Of a stretch of DNA of 64,000 nt, positions 24,863-34,489 are shown one piece after another. The notes beneath the pieces are model-generated. The model did not search any database and was not told the DNA's origin. It was given only the letters and a program-made list of their open reading frames with translations. This stretch comes from an uncultured bacterium (lineage in GTDB: Bacteria; Bacteroidota; Bacteroidia; Chitinophagales; Chitinophagaceae): assembly GCA_903920455.1 (NCBI GenBank), contig CAIXLY010000007.1:87190-151189 (forward strand). Reading direction: 5' to 3'. The position numbers and the translations under genes were made by a program. The first letter of the stretch is position 1; each line of letters starts with the position of its first letter.

Positions 24863-26143
24863 CTACTTTACTTCTTTCATGTCAGATTTAGCTAGAAAAA
24901 GGGCTATTAAAGTAATGAAAGCTGTTCCCGATAGTAAGTAGCCTACATAATCTACACCATAGTTTTTTGCCAGCATGGTAGCAATAAATGGTGTGAGTGA
25001 ACCTCCTAAGATACCGGCTAATGTGAAAGCTAAAGAAGCTCCAGTATATCTTACTTGGGCAGGAAACAGTTCAGCTAAGGCAGTGCCGATGATTCCATAG
25101 GTTAAACCAACCAGCATTAAGCCTATGTAATGAAACATGATTATTAAATCCCAACTTCCTGCAATAAATAGGTATTTGAATAAGAACCCGAACATTATAA
25201 TTCCAATGTTTGCATAAATCCAAACAGTTACTCTTTCATATTTTCCAGCAAGTGCAGCAGAGATGAGAATGCCTGCTATAAAAAATAGCATTGAACTTAC
25301 TTGTGTCAATAAATATCCTTGTCTAGAATAATTCATTGCAGACGTACCCCAACTTAATGAGAAAACGGTCATCAAGTAGTAAAAAAGAAATATTGTGACA
25401 CAAGAGAATGTACCTAAAATTAAAACTCTGGAATGTCTCTTGAAAACATATAGAAAGGGTATATCAACCCGTTCGTTTTTTTCTAATACATTCAAAAATG
25501 CTGGCGTTTCTATTAACTTAAGCCTTACGTACATACCTACACCAACAAGTATCGCACTGGCAATGAACGGAATTCTCCAACCGAATGAAAGAAATTGTTC
25601 ATCAGTCAACATCTTTCCTAACAATAAAAATATACCCGTGGAAAAAATAAATCCAAGTGGTGCACCAAGTTGAGGGAACATTCCATACCATGCTTTCTTT
25701 TTTTCAGGTGCATTCTCAGTTGCCAACAATACTGCGCCGCCCCATTCGCCTCCCAATCCAAGTCCTTGCCCAAATCGAAGCAGGGCTAGAATCAAAGGAG
25801 CCCAAATGCCGATTGAATCATAGCCAGGCAACAGGCCAATTGCAAACGTGGAGCAACCCATCGTTAGCAATGCTGCCACCAATGTTGCTTTCCGACCAAT
25901 CCTATCACCAAAATGACCAAACAATGCAGCGCCAAAGGGCCTGGCAATAAAGGCAAGGGCAAATGTTGCCAACGACTCTAATGTTGCTGTTGTTGGGTTG
26001 GAACCCGGGAAGAATAGTTTAGGAAATACCAATACAGCTGCAGTGGCATAAATATAAAAATCGAAGAATTCAATGGTCGTACCAGCTAGACTGGCAATTA
26101 AAACTCTTCGGGCTGAATTTTTGGTAGTTGTTTTGGTATTCAT
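24863..26143 (-). CDS. MFS transporter, metabolite:H+ symporter (MHS/ProP-like) family
   Basis: A 426-residue, 12-helix inner-membrane symporter. Family signatures are LAGTTIEFFDFYIYATAAVL at the N-terminus, ARPFGAALFGHFGDRIGRK (the MFS loop 2-3 motif), and the MHS-typical RFGQGLGLGGEWGGAVLLATE. Members carry proline, betaine, shikimate, alpha-ketoglutarate or similar organic acids with protons. It lacks the C-terminal coiled coil of E. coli ProP, so osmosensing of that type is unlikely. A proline dehydrogenase gene 1.3 kb away makes proline a weak candidate substrate, which is inference only. Confidence 0.9.
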   Translation of the reverse strand: MNTKTTTKNSARRVLIASLAGTTIEFFDFYIYATAAVLVFPKLFFPGSNPTTATLESLATFALAFIARPFGAALFGHFGDRIGRKATLVAALLTMGCSTFAIGLLPGYDSIGIWAPLILALLRFGQGLGLGGEWGGAVLLATENAPEKKKAWYGMFPQLGAPLGFIFSTGIFLLLGKMLTDEQFLSFGWRIPFIASAILVGVGMYVRLKLIETPAFLNVLEKNERVDIPFLYVFKRHSRVLILGTFSCVTIFLFYYLMTVFSLSWGTSAMNYSRQGYLLTQVSSMLFFIAGILISAALAGKYERVTVWIYANIGIIMFGFLFKYLFIAGSWDLIIMFHYIGLMLVGLTYGIIGTALAELFPAQVRYTGASLAFTLAGILGGSLTPFIATMLAKNYGVDYVGYLLSGTAFITLIALFLAKSDMKEVK

Positions 26144-26607
26144 AAACGTAAGCTAATGATTAAAGTATATTTGGTGAAAATAATTAGATATTCCTAACAC
26201 ATCTAATCTTTTTATGCTGTCTCTTGGGAGAAGGATTAAATGATGTTCTATCCAGGAATAAACACCATCACCTGTACCGAATATAATCCATGTTCTTTGG
26301 TGAGGTCCATTCAATTTTGGCCAAGTTAGTTTAGCTGCGCGGTTTGAACGTTTGATTGGTCTTTGCATGTTCAGGATTTGGAAAATTAAAACCCGATGGA
26401 TGAATTACTCAATTATAAAGAATCAAAAAGGTTTCAAATCTTGAAGAACCCATGTAGCGGGATCTGTTGTTGCTAACCGAAGCATCAGCATTTAAATCAT
26501 TTCAGAGAAACAAAAGGCACTGTAACAATAGATATATTGGTGTTTTATGCATCACATTTCACATTACTTGATATCTTAGCAACTGTTGATCAAATCAGAC
26601 AAAGTTT
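26144..26607. other. Intergenic stretch with one doubtful short frame
   Basis: The gap between the MFS gene and the VanX-like gene. A 71-codon minus-strand frame (26153-26368) is described separately as doubtful. TATCTTAG at 26572-26579 resembles a -7 box for the plus-strand gene at 26608. Nothing else was recognised. Confidence 0.4.
26153..26368 (-). CDS. Doubtful short hypothetical protein upstream of the MFS gene
   Basis: A 71-codon frame starting MQRPIKRSNRAAKLTWPKLNG and ending IYFNH. It ends nine bases before the MFS start on the same strand, compatible with an operon, but has no recognised domain, signal or repeat. Its basic start and Trp-rich middle could equally be chance or the remnant of a longer gene. 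Confidence 0.25.
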   Translation of the reverse strand: MQRPIKRSNRAAKLTWPKLNGPHQRTWIIFGTGDGVYSWIEHHLILLPRDSIKRLDVLGISNYFHQIYFNH

Positions 26608-27324
26608 ATGACAAAGTCAATACCAAAGAAACTTTTTCAGCTATTACTTGTTATTATAGAGTTAAGCAAAGTGGCCGAGGCACAGGAAGTACTGAAAGTG
26701 GCCAGCAATATAAAGCAGCTAAAACTGGGAATCGAAATTGACCCTAAATTGGCACTTGTGGAACTGAAATCGGTAGTGCCAAATATTAGATACGATCTAA
26801 AATATGCAACCAAAGAAAATTTCACTGGAATCGCCCTTTACCCAAGAAAGACAAATACTACTTACTTACGAGTGGACCCAGCAATTGCATTGGGACATGT
26901 GGCAGAAGAGCTGAAATCAAAGGGATTGGGGATCCACGTCTGGGATGCATTCCGCCCCTATCATGTAACCGTTAAGTTTTGGGAGCTCATCAAAGATGAA
27001 CGATATGTAGCTAACCCGTCAAAAGGGAGTGGGCATAACAGAGGAATAGCAATTGATCTCACACTCTACAACCTCACTAGTGGACAGCAACTGGACATGC
27101 CAACAGGGTTTGACGATTTTTCAGAAAAAGCACATCACGGTTTTGATGCACTTAGTGAAACAAAGAAGCTGAACCGTGAATTGTTAAAGACAATCATGGA
27201 AAAAAATGGATTTATAATATTTCCTACTGAGTGGTGGCATTATTATTGGCCTCATGGAGAACAATATGATGTGCTGGATATCAGTTTCAAAAGAATCTCC
27301 AGATTTAAAAAAGTAAATCAATAA
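26608..27324 (+). CDS. D-alanyl-D-alanine dipeptidase, VanX/DdpX family
   Basis: A 238-residue zinc dipeptidase. After a signal peptide (about residues 1-25, ending AEAQ), the domain shows IRYDLKYATKENFTG, then WDAFRPYHV with the transition-state Arg, the zinc motif SGHNRGIAIDLTL (SxHxxGxAxD), and the C-terminal TEWWHYYW with the catalytic Glu and third zinc ligand. VanX hydrolyses D-Ala-D-Ala; outside vancomycin clusters, periplasmic members salvage dipeptide from cell-wall turnover. No vanH or vanA partners are present, so a resistance role is not supported. Confidence 0.93.
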   Translation: MTKSIPKKLFQLLLVIIELSKVAEAQEVLKVASNIKQLKLGIEIDPKLALVELKSVVPNIRYDLKYATKENFTGIALYPRKTNTTYLRVDPAIALGHVAEELKSKGLGIHVWDAFRPYHVTVKFWELIKDERYVANPSKGSGHNRGIAIDLTLYNLTSGQQLDMPTGFDDFSEKAHHGFDALSETKKLNRELLKTIMEKNGFIIFPTEWWHYYWPHGEQYDVLDISFKRISRFKKVNQ

Positions 27325-27403
27325 GAAATAATAAAATAGAAGTGTCCATAACTTTGATTGTTTGAAGTAATCAACCTGCATCAATCATGAATATAATTTT
27401 AGT

Positions 27404-28636
27404 ATGCAAGAAAATAGGATGACTTTAGATTTTAATAATACCGAAAAAGCATTTGTCTATAAGAAAGATCATGCGCTGAAAAAAGCAAAGCTCCTGTTTT
27501 GGATAATGGGTTTCACTCCTATAGTTAAAATTGCAACTCTCATTACACCATTCCTTATTAAGTCAGGATTCCCAATAAAAAAACTAATTAGATATACGCT
27601 TTTTGAACAATTTGTTGGTGGAGAATCACTTGAAAAAACAGAAGTTGTCTGCAATCAGCTAGAGCAATATAAGGTTCAGGTGATTTTAGATTATGGCGTT
27701 GAAGGTGGCGAATATGATAATCAGCAGCATGACCAGGCAGCAGGAGAATTCATTAAGGTAATCAGGTACGCAGCAACAAGGAGGAATATCCCATTCGTTA
27801 GTATAAAAATTACAGGATTGGTATCCTTCACATTGTTAGAACGGATAAATAAACAAGGGGCCGCTAAAAGTAGCTATGACTTGACGTATATTAATGATGC
27901 ATTAAAAAATCTTGACTTCAACGATAGAGACAATTGGGGAAAATTAATGTTGAGAGTAGATAATATTTGTAAAATAGCATCTGATCTGGGCATAGGAATA
28001 ATGTTTGATGCTGAGGAATCCTGGATACAAGATCCAATTGATTTTGTTGCACATGCAATGATGAATAAATACAATATTAAAAAAGTGGTAGTCTATAACA
28101 CCATACAATTGTATAGATCAAATAGACTAGCGTTCATGAAAGATGGGGTTGAGCATGCAGAAAAAGAAGGGTATCAGCTAGGTGTAAAACTGGTGAGAGG
28201 GGCATACTTAGAAAAGGAAGTATCGAGGGCAGCTAAAGTGGGATACCAAAATCCAATTCAAGAAAGTAAAGAAGTTACTGATCTAGATTACGATGCTGCG
28301 GTACAAACTTGCTTAGAAAAAATAGAAACTGTTTCGAGCATAATCGCAAGCCACAATGAAAATAGTAATCTGATTGCTGCAACATACGTAATGAAACATG
28401 GGATAGCTACCAATCACCCCAATCTTCACTTCTCCCAACTGTATGGCATGAGCGATAACTTAACTTTTAACTTGGCTGATGCAGGCTTTAATGTGTCTAA
28501 ATACCTCCCCTTTGGGCCAATTGAAATAGTAATCCCCTACTTACTCAGACGTGCGCAAGAAAATAGTTCAATTGCTGGACAAACCGGAAGAGAATTTGAT
28601 CTTATAAAAAAAGAGTGCCTGCGAAGAGTAATTTGA
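27404..28636 (+). CDS. Proline dehydrogenase (monofunctional)
   Basis: A 410-residue FAD-dependent ProDH that oxidises proline to pyrroline-5-carboxylate. The barrel shows VQVILDYGVEGGE, SIKITGL, the active-site GIMFDAEESWIQDP, NTIQLYRSNR, LGVKLVRGAYLEKE and, near the end, FSQLYGMSDNLTFNL and YLPFGPIEIVIPYLLRRAQENSS. The last of these carries the paired Arg that bind the proline carboxylate. It lacks the PutA-type P5C dehydrogenase domain. A -7-like box (TAATTTTA, 27394-27401) lies so close that translation could start at the second Met (27419) rather than at 27404. No P5C dehydrogenase gene is adjacent. Confidence 0.94.
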   Translation: MQENRMTLDFNNTEKAFVYKKDHALKKAKLLFWIMGFTPIVKIATLITPFLIKSGFPIKKLIRYTLFEQFVGGESLEKTEVVCNQLEQYKVQVILDYGVEGGEYDNQQHDQAAGEFIKVIRYAATRRNIPFVSIKITGLVSFTLLERINKQGAAKSSYDLTYINDALKNLDFNDRDNWGKLMLRVDNICKIASDLGIGIMFDAEESWIQDPIDFVAHAMMNKYNIKKVVVYNTIQLYRSNRLAFMKDGVEHAEKEGYQLGVKLVRGAYLEKEVSRAAKVGYQNPIQESKEVTDLDYDAAVQTCLEKIETVSSIIASHNENSNLIAATYVMKHGIATNHPNLHFSQLYGMSDNLTFNLADAGFNVSKYLPFGPIEIVIPYLLRRAQENSSIAGQTGREFDLIKKECLRRVI

Positions 28637-28766
28637 ACTATTAAATAAATTTTAATCAAGTGCCCGCAATATCAAGCTTATAATCAAAGGTTAAATGCTC
28701 AAACATCTATACCCCTATGTGATTTTTATCACCATTTCCAAATAGTAGAAATTGCAATTTCGCTAC

Positions 28767-29387
28767 ATGCAATTAAACCTAAAAGAGCATTGGGAAAAGG
28801 TATATCAAACTAAACAGCCCCAAGAGGTGAGCTGGACAGAAGAGACGCCCGAAACTTCTTTAGCGTTTATACAGGGCTTCAATTTAGCCAAAAATGCAAG
28901 TATTATTGATATTGGTGGTGGCGACAGCAAGCTTGTCGACTATTTACTTGAGGAGGGATATTCCGATATAACCGTATTAGATATTTCTGAAAAGAGTTTA
29001 GAGCGAGCAAAAAATAGATTGGGTGAAAAAAGCAAAAAGGTTAATTGGATAGTGTCGGACATAAAAAGCTTTCATCCAATAAGGAAATATGACCTTTGGC
29101 ATGACAGAGCGGCCTTCCATTTTTTAACAACAGAAGAAAAAGTACGCTCCTACTTGAGCATAGTAAGAAGCTGTGTAAAGGGGTATATGATTGTAGGAAC
29201 TTTCTCAACCAGTGGGCCAAATACATGCAGTGGACTTTCAGTAAAGCAGTATGACGACAAGGAATTATCAAAAATGTTTATGGATGGATTTCGAAAACTA
29301 AAGTGTTTAAAAGTTGATCATACAACACCATTTCAAACAAAACAAAGTTTTACATTTTGCAGTTTTAAAAGTATCGCGGCCCGATAA
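28767..29387 (+). CDS. SAM-dependent class I methyltransferase
   Basis: A methyltransferase of about 206 residues. It opens LKEHWEKVYQTKQPQEVSW, a phrase common in small stand-alone methyltransferases of this type. Motif I is IIDIGGGDSKLVDYLLEEG, the acidic end of the second strand is TVLDISEKSLERAK, and motif IV is YDLWHDRAAFHFL. The substrate is unknown; the fold is related to thiopurine/tellurite-type methyltransferases. The ATG at 28767 is preferred to a TTG at 28752. It is a single gene, with about 260 bases before the next. Confidence 0.85.
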   Translation: MQLNLKEHWEKVYQTKQPQEVSWTEETPETSLAFIQGFNLAKNASIIDIGGGDSKLVDYLLEEGYSDITVLDISEKSLERAKNRLGEKSKKVNWIVSDIKSFHPIRKYDLWHDRAAFHFLTTEEKVRSYLSIVRSCVKGYMIVGTFSTSGPNTCSGLSVKQYDDKELSKMFMDGFRKLKCLKVDHTTPFQTKQSFTFCSFKSIAAR

Positions 29388-29590
29388 TCGCAGATAGAAA
29401 AGTTTAGTAACAGAACATCTCACCTTGCATAATGACTAGCCGAAAGGTTTTTTGTCCATAGAACAAGAAAAAGTCTAGAAAGATTACAATTAAGGAATTT
29501 AAGTTCGTTTTTTCACCCACCTGGCAACTTTAAAATATAGAAACCACATTCAAAAATTATAGTATAAGGCATATATCTCAAATATTACTT

Positions 29591-29625
29591 TAGCTTTGTG
29601 ATATACTAAAGCTTTCTTAGAAAGC
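29591..29625 (+). promoter_or_regulatory. Promoter box and leader hairpin upstream of the lipid kinase operon
   Basis: TAGCTTTG at 29591-29598 matches TAnnTTTG. The leader contains a perfect small hairpin, GCTTTC-TTA-GAAAGC (29611-29625), 24 bases before the ATG. Whether the hairpin is regulatory is unknown. Confidence 0.35.
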
Positions 29626-29649
29626 CGATATTGCATAAGCTAATCAATA

Positions 29650-30501
29650 ATGAATTATTTCATTTATAACCCAATAGCAGGAAATTCCCCGTCTAAAAAA
29701 AGAGCCGCATTGGTGCACCTTATAAAATTAGATCCTACTAATATTATCTTAGAAACAGAAAACAGGAGTGAGGAAACAATATTAGCCCTTAAAGCGATTG
29801 AATTGGGCGCCAAAAAAGTGATTGCCATAGGTGGTGATGGTACAATTAATAAAGTGGCGTTGGCATTGGCAGGAACAAAAATACCCCTTGGGATAATTCC
29901 AATTGGTTCAGGAAATGGACTAGCCCGTCATTTGGGAATACCAATGAATCCGAAAATTGCACTTCAGAAAGCCCTGAATGGAAAAATAAATCAAATTGAT
30001 GCCTGTCAAATAGGAGATAAAATGTTTTTTTGTACAGCAGGAATTGGATTTGATGCTGCAGTTGCACAAATATTCAACAAAAGAGGAAAACGAGGACTAT
30101 TCAATTATATCGTATCCCTATTTATTGCGTTAAGAACATATGAGCCTATAGAAATAGAAATAGAACCAGGAAAGAAAGAGAAAATATTTCTACTTACCTT
30201 CGCTAATGCAAATCAATATGGGAATAACGCATTTATTTCCCCATTCGCCGACATACAAGATGGTAAATTTGAAATAATCAAGATCAAAAACAATAGCCTA
30301 TTCTCCCTACTGCCGTTAAGCCTTAGACTCTTCTTGAAAACTTTACACAAATCCAAAGGAGTGGAAATTATATCAGCAAGGGATATAAGCATAAAATACA
30401 AAATCAATCAGCCACTACAAATTGACGGTGAGAGCCTAGAAACCATGGAGGAAGTTTTAAATGTGAGTATTCGAAAAGACGCCTTAACTGTAATAGTATA
30501 A
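29650..30501 (+). CDS. Diacylglycerol kinase-family lipid kinase (YegS/DgkB-like)
   Basis: A 283-residue soluble lipid kinase that phosphorylates diacylglycerol or a similar lipid with ATP. The nucleotide-binding block reads VIAIGGDGTINKVALALAG, followed by LGIIPIGSGNGLARHLGIP, both hallmarks of the DAGK catalytic domain. FCTAGIGFDAAVAQ and LQIDGESLE are typical C-terminal segments. Only 22 bases separate it from the phosphoglycerol transferase-like gene, so the two are an operon. DAG is the by-product of phosphoglycerol transfer from phosphatidylglycerol, so this kinase may recycle it to phosphatidic acid, as DgkB does for LtaS in Firmicutes (inference). Confidence 0.9.
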   Translation: MNYFIYNPIAGNSPSKKRAALVHLIKLDPTNIILETENRSEETILALKAIELGAKKVIAIGGDGTINKVALALAGTKIPLGIIPIGSGNGLARHLGIPMNPKIALQKALNGKINQIDACQIGDKMFFCTAGIGFDAAVAQIFNKRGKRGLFNYIVSLFIALRTYEPIEIEIEPGKKEKIFLLTFANANQYGNNAFISPFADIQDGKFEIIKIKNNSLFSLLPLSLRLFLKTLHKSKGVEIISARDISIKYKINQPLQIDGESLETMEEVLNVSIRKDALTVIV

Positions 30502-30523
30502 ACAACCCTTTAGCTCTATATAG

Positions 30524-32446
30524 ATGAGAAGAGTCTACACAAATATTTATTCTGCACTTGCACTCCAGATTGGGGCTTCATTTATTCTATTGCACTTAAC
30601 CAGGTATGTCTTTTTTTTGCTCAACAAAAGTTACTTCCCCGAAATCAATTTTAGCGATTGGTTAAAAATCATATTCGGTGGAATGAAATTCGATCTGGCG
30701 GCTATTCTTTATACCAATTCTATTTTTATTCTAATTCAAATTATCCCTTTCGCATTTAGACATAAAAATAAATACAGGAAGATTTCGAATGTCATTTATT
30801 TGATCTCTAATTCATTAATGCTAGCATTTAGCATTGCCGATATGGTGTATTTTAAATATACACTAAGGAGATCAACCTGGATGATATTTAAAGAATTTTC
30901 CAATGAAGGAAATATTATTATAATTCTCCTAAAATCGTTGTTGAATTACTGGTATATTATTCCCATATTCCTTGGCTTTTTATTGATCTTGATCTTAATC
31001 AATAGAAAGATTACAAAAATGATTGCAATGCCAAGTCAAACCCCGTATCTGCATATTGGCAATTTTTTTATGCTTATTTCAATACCCGTACTTTTTACTG
31101 GTGGTGTAAGAGGAGATTTTAAATATACAACCAGACCAATTACAATGAGCAATGCTGGGGAGTACATCAAGAATCCAGAATTGATTCCACTCATATTGAA
31201 TACGCCATTTTGTATGCTAAGAACTATGCAACAGAAGTTCTATGTAAAAGAGGAGTTTTTTCCAGAAGAAGAAATCAATAAAAACTTTAATCCAGTACAA
31301 TCAACTTCCGATGGCAAGGCTTTTAAATACGAGAACGTTGTAATCATCATATTAGAAAGTTTTGGAAGAGAATCAGTTGGATTTTACAATAGAACGCTGG
31401 CGAACGGGAGCTATAAGGGATATACTCCTTTTCTTGATTCACTAATTGGAGAAGGCCATACCAATATGCATTCCTTTGCTAATGGAAGAAAATCTATTGA
31501 TGCATTGCCATCCATTTTAATGGGTATCCCTGCTGGTGAAATATCTTATATACTTACCCCCTATATTTCAAATAAAACACAAAGCCTGCCTGCTATCTTG
31601 AGTAAAAAAGGATATACAACAGCTTTTTTCCATGGTGCCCCTAATGGGTCAATGGGATTCAAGGCACTAATGAATTTGATTGGGGTTCAGAAATATTATG
31701 GCATGAATGAGTATGGCAATGAAAAGGATTTTGATGGCACTTGGGGAATTTGGGATGAGCCATTTTTTCAATATACTGCTGATCAGATTAATGGATTTAA
31801 AGAACCATTTATAAGCACAGTTTTCAGTGTTACTTCGCACGAACCATTTATGGTTCCATCAAAATACAAAAACAAATTTCCAAAAGGGGATCACCCACTA
31901 AGAGAAACAATAGGATACACCGATATGGCGCTAAAAAGATTTTTTGAAAAAGCCAAGACAATGAAGTGGTTCAAAAATACCCTATTCGTTATTACAGGAG
32001 ATCATGCATCTGTATCCTATTTTCCTGAATATCAAACAAGTTGGGGCTACATGTCGGTTCCGATACTTTTTTACCACCCTAGTGATAGCAGCCTAAGGAA
32101 AGTAGAAAAGAATATTGCCCAACAAATTGATATCATGCCATCGGTATTATCCTATCTGCATTATGAGCAACCCTTCGTTGCATTTGGAGAAAATTTATTT
32201 AACCCCCATAGGAAAAATATAGCCGTGAACTACCATAACGGATTTCAACTTTTCCATGACCAATACCTCTTACAAATAAATAATAAAGAAGCAACATCAA
32301 TGTATGATTACATTAATGACCCACTACTGAAAATTAATATTCTGGAAAAGAGAAAACCCCAAAAAGACAGTATGCAAAATACCATTAAGGCATTTATACA
32401 GCAATACCACAATAGATTAATAGACAATAAAATGACTGCAGAATAG
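30524..32446 (+). CDS. LtaS/OpgB-like phosphoglycerol (or phosphoethanolamine) transferase, copy 1
   Basis: A 640-residue protein with about five N-terminal membrane helices (residues 10-205) and an external sulfatase-fold domain from about 275. The metal and nucleophile positions of LtaS are recognisable: Glu in IIILESFGRES, the nucleophile position in GRKSIDALPS (Ser324 where LtaS has Thr), HEPF in SVTSHEPFMVP, and the Asp-His pair in ITGDHASVSYF. By family it moves a phosphoglycerol head group from phosphatidylglycerol to a glycan or lipid on the periplasmic side. It is co-transcribed with the lipid kinase and converges on a paralogue. Confidence 0.88.
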   Translation: MRRVYTNIYSALALQIGASFILLHLTRYVFFLLNKSYFPEINFSDWLKIIFGGMKFDLAAILYTNSIFILIQIIPFAFRHKNKYRKISNVIYLISNSLMLAFSIADMVYFKYTLRRSTWMIFKEFSNEGNIIIILLKSLLNYWYIIPIFLGFLLILILINRKITKMIAMPSQTPYLHIGNFFMLISIPVLFTGGVRGDFKYTTRPITMSNAGEYIKNPELIPLILNTPFCMLRTMQQKFYVKEEFFPEEEINKNFNPVQSTSDGKAFKYENVVIIILESFGRESVGFYNRTLANGSYKGYTPFLDSLIGEGHTNMHSFANGRKSIDALPSILMGIPAGEISYILTPYISNKTQSLPAILSKKGYTTAFFHGAPNGSMGFKALMNLIGVQKYYGMNEYGNEKDFDGTWGIWDEPFFQYTADQINGFKEPFISTVFSVTSHEPFMVPSKYKNKFPKGDHPLRETIGYTDMALKRFFEKAKTMKWFKNTLFVITGDHASVSYFPEYQTSWGYMSVPILFYHPSDSSLRKVEKNIAQQIDIMPSVLSYLHYEQPFVAFGENLFNPHRKNIAVNYHNGFQLFHDQYLLQINNKEATSMYDYINDPLLKINILEKRKPQKDSMQNTIKAFIQQYHNRLIDNKMTAE

Positions 32447-32451
32447 ATAAA

Positions 32452-32472
32452 TTGATAAAAGCTTTTTATCAA
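32452..32472. terminator. Bidirectional terminator between convergent transferase paralogues
   Basis: TTGATAAAA (32452-32460) and TTTTATCAA (32464-32472) form a perfect 9-bp stem with a GCT loop, and A/T runs on both sides suit either direction. It overlaps the stop of the minus-strand gene. Confidence 0.65.
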
Positions 32473-34352
32473 TAATTCATGTATTCACTGAATATCTTTT
32501 GCATGTACGCCTTAGCAAAATTCAACTTGCTATCTTTTTCAATGGATGGGTCTGTAGATTTGAATTCAATCATTCGTTTTGCATCTTCATTGTAGCTTAA
32601 AGAAAATCCATCTCCAACCAGGCCAAATCCATTGTCCCAATCAAAAAATGCATATCCATTTTTTTGATTTGAACGAAAAAGGTCATGACTCCAAAAATTT
32701 GGTTCTACCGTCATGCCCAGTTGGTTATAAATTGTCTGACTGATGTCTGTCTGACTACCATAGATATTATTTCTTGTTCCACGAAATTCATCTTTGATAA
32801 CATTACCAAACAGTATCAAAGGAATTCGATGCCTTCGATAGTCCCAGATCTCATATTTTTCCAGCGGCAGACGATGGCCATGATCAGCAACAATGACGAA
32901 TAAGGTATTATCATACCAAGGCTGTTTTTGGGCTTGCTCAAAATATTTACCCAGGCTAAAATCTGTATAATATCCAGTATTCCTAAATAGATTAGATAGG
33001 CTATTGCTCTTATACTTCCCAGTAATTGGAAATTCAAATGGCTCATGATTAGACAAAGTCAATACAGTTGTAAAGAATGGCGTCTTTTGAGATTTCATGT
33101 CAGACAGGTGTTTGTCTAATAAAACACCATCGTGCGCACCCCATTTTGAATTAAAATCTTTTTTCTGAAATGACTGCTTGTCAACTACAACATCAAAAGC
33201 ATGTGACAAAAGATAAGATTTCAACCCAAAGAATTCACTCTCCCCACCATAATAAAAAGAAGTATGATAGTTCTGTTTATTAAATTGTTGGGCGACAGAT
33301 GGTAGATTAACTTGCTTTTCACTTTCCCTAATTATACTTCTTGTTGGCTGCGCAGGGAACGAGCTTAAAATAGCAATGAGCCCCTTATCGGTTCTCTCGC
33401 CAGATGAATAGATATTTGTGAACAACACCCCTTTTTTTATGATGCTTTCAATATTAGAAGCAATCCCTGGCTCACCGCCCAAACTCTCAATTAAATCGGC
33501 AGTATAACTCTCGAGTATGATGAACACCACATTAGGAGATATTGCATTTGGCTTTAATATATGCACAGTGCTATCCGCCGAAGTTTCTTGCTTCAGTAAC
33601 TGTTCGATATTTTTTTCAGGGAAATAGACATACCTGGATTTTAGCGGCGATAATTCAAAGAAAGTATTTTGCATCAGCTGCCACATCGTATTGGTGGAAA
33701 GATGGTTGTATATAGGTACAGTTGAATACTGGGCCATGCTCACATTGATTGGACTTAACTGCCAGCCTCCCCGTATAAAAAGAAAATTTATTCCTAGCAA
33801 TAAAAATGATAGGAAAGTCTTTACAATAACCCCGCCACTAAGTGGCAAAAAATCAACATTTTCATGCAGCAGCCTATTGAGCTTAAATAAGATATAGCCT
33901 AATGATAAATAAAAAAATATTGGACCCAACAAAGCACCTGTAAATCCTGAAATGGCAACTTCATATGGAAATTGGACAAAAGTGACGATTGCCTTAAAGT
34001 TTAATTTTGTACCCCATTCACGGTATAAATTCAAGTTTACGAATCCAATCAAAAGAAAAAGAATGATGAAAACAGGTTGGTAAACATTAAAAAAGGTTTT
34101 GGCCCATGATTTAGCATCAAACAATTGAATCATAACAACAACAATCAATGGCATTGTTACGATATAAGCTGCCATTGAGAGGTCTAGTCGAAAAGAATTG
34201 ATAAAAATATTCAATATATCCATTGAATTTCTGGCAGGAAACTTCTCAAAAAAATAAAAAACAGTAATAAGCCTTTCCAGAAAAAAAGCCACCAACCAGA
34301 AAATCAAGAGTCTTGAAAAAAGAACAAATGAAGAACGTAGACTTAGAATCAT
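32469..34352 (-). CDS. LtaS/OpgB-like phosphoglycerol (or phosphoethanolamine) transferase, copy 2
   Basis: A 627-residue paralogue of the facing gene, with the same layout: membrane helices in residues 1-205 and a sulfatase-fold domain from about 265. Key sites are Glu in VVFIILESYTADL, the nucleophile position in GERTDKGLIA (Thr321), HEPF in TLSNHEPFEFP, and Asp-His in IVADHGHRLP. Here the nucleophile is the LtaS-like Thr, whereas copy 1 has Ser. Sequence between the copies is well diverged, so this is not a recent duplication and the substrates may differ. It is transcribed alone. Confidence 0.87.
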   Translation of the reverse strand: MILSLRSSFVLFSRLLIFWLVAFFLERLITVFYFFEKFPARNSMDILNIFINSFRLDLSMAAYIVTMPLIVVVMIQLFDAKSWAKTFFNVYQPVFIILFLLIGFVNLNLYREWGTKLNFKAIVTFVQFPYEVAISGFTGALLGPIFFYLSLGYILFKLNRLLHENVDFLPLSGGVIVKTFLSFLLLGINFLFIRGGWQLSPINVSMAQYSTVPIYNHLSTNTMWQLMQNTFFELSPLKSRYVYFPEKNIEQLLKQETSADSTVHILKPNAISPNVVFIILESYTADLIESLGGEPGIASNIESIIKKGVLFTNIYSSGERTDKGLIAILSSFPAQPTRSIIRESEKQVNLPSVAQQFNKQNYHTSFYYGGESEFFGLKSYLLSHAFDVVVDKQSFQKKDFNSKWGAHDGVLLDKHLSDMKSQKTPFFTTVLTLSNHEPFEFPITGKYKSNSLSNLFRNTGYYTDFSLGKYFEQAQKQPWYDNTLFVIVADHGHRLPLEKYEIWDYRRHRIPLILFGNVIKDEFRGTRNNIYGSQTDISQTIYNQLGMTVEPNFWSHDLFRSNQKNGYAFFDWDNGFGLVGDGFSLSYNEDAKRMIEFKSTDPSIEKDSKLNFAKAYMQKIFSEYMNY

Positions 34353-34489
34353 TTACTAAATTATTGTATGAAATTGAGCCTTACCAATTGAAAGATAAGA
34401 AGAAAATAAAATTATAAAAGATAATTTCTTGAAAACTATACGCGAGTAGACAACAAATACCTAGCCCACAATTAATTAAGATATTTAGT

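Noticed and set aside
26608-27324. Possible vancomycin-resistance locus because of the VanX-like gene
   Set aside because: No vanH, vanA or vanRS partners, and the signal peptide indicates periplasmic peptidoglycan salvage.
30524-34352. Recent gene duplication or inverted mobile element from the two facing transferases
   Set aside because: The proteins share motifs but are highly diverged in sequence, and no terminal repeats or transposase are present.
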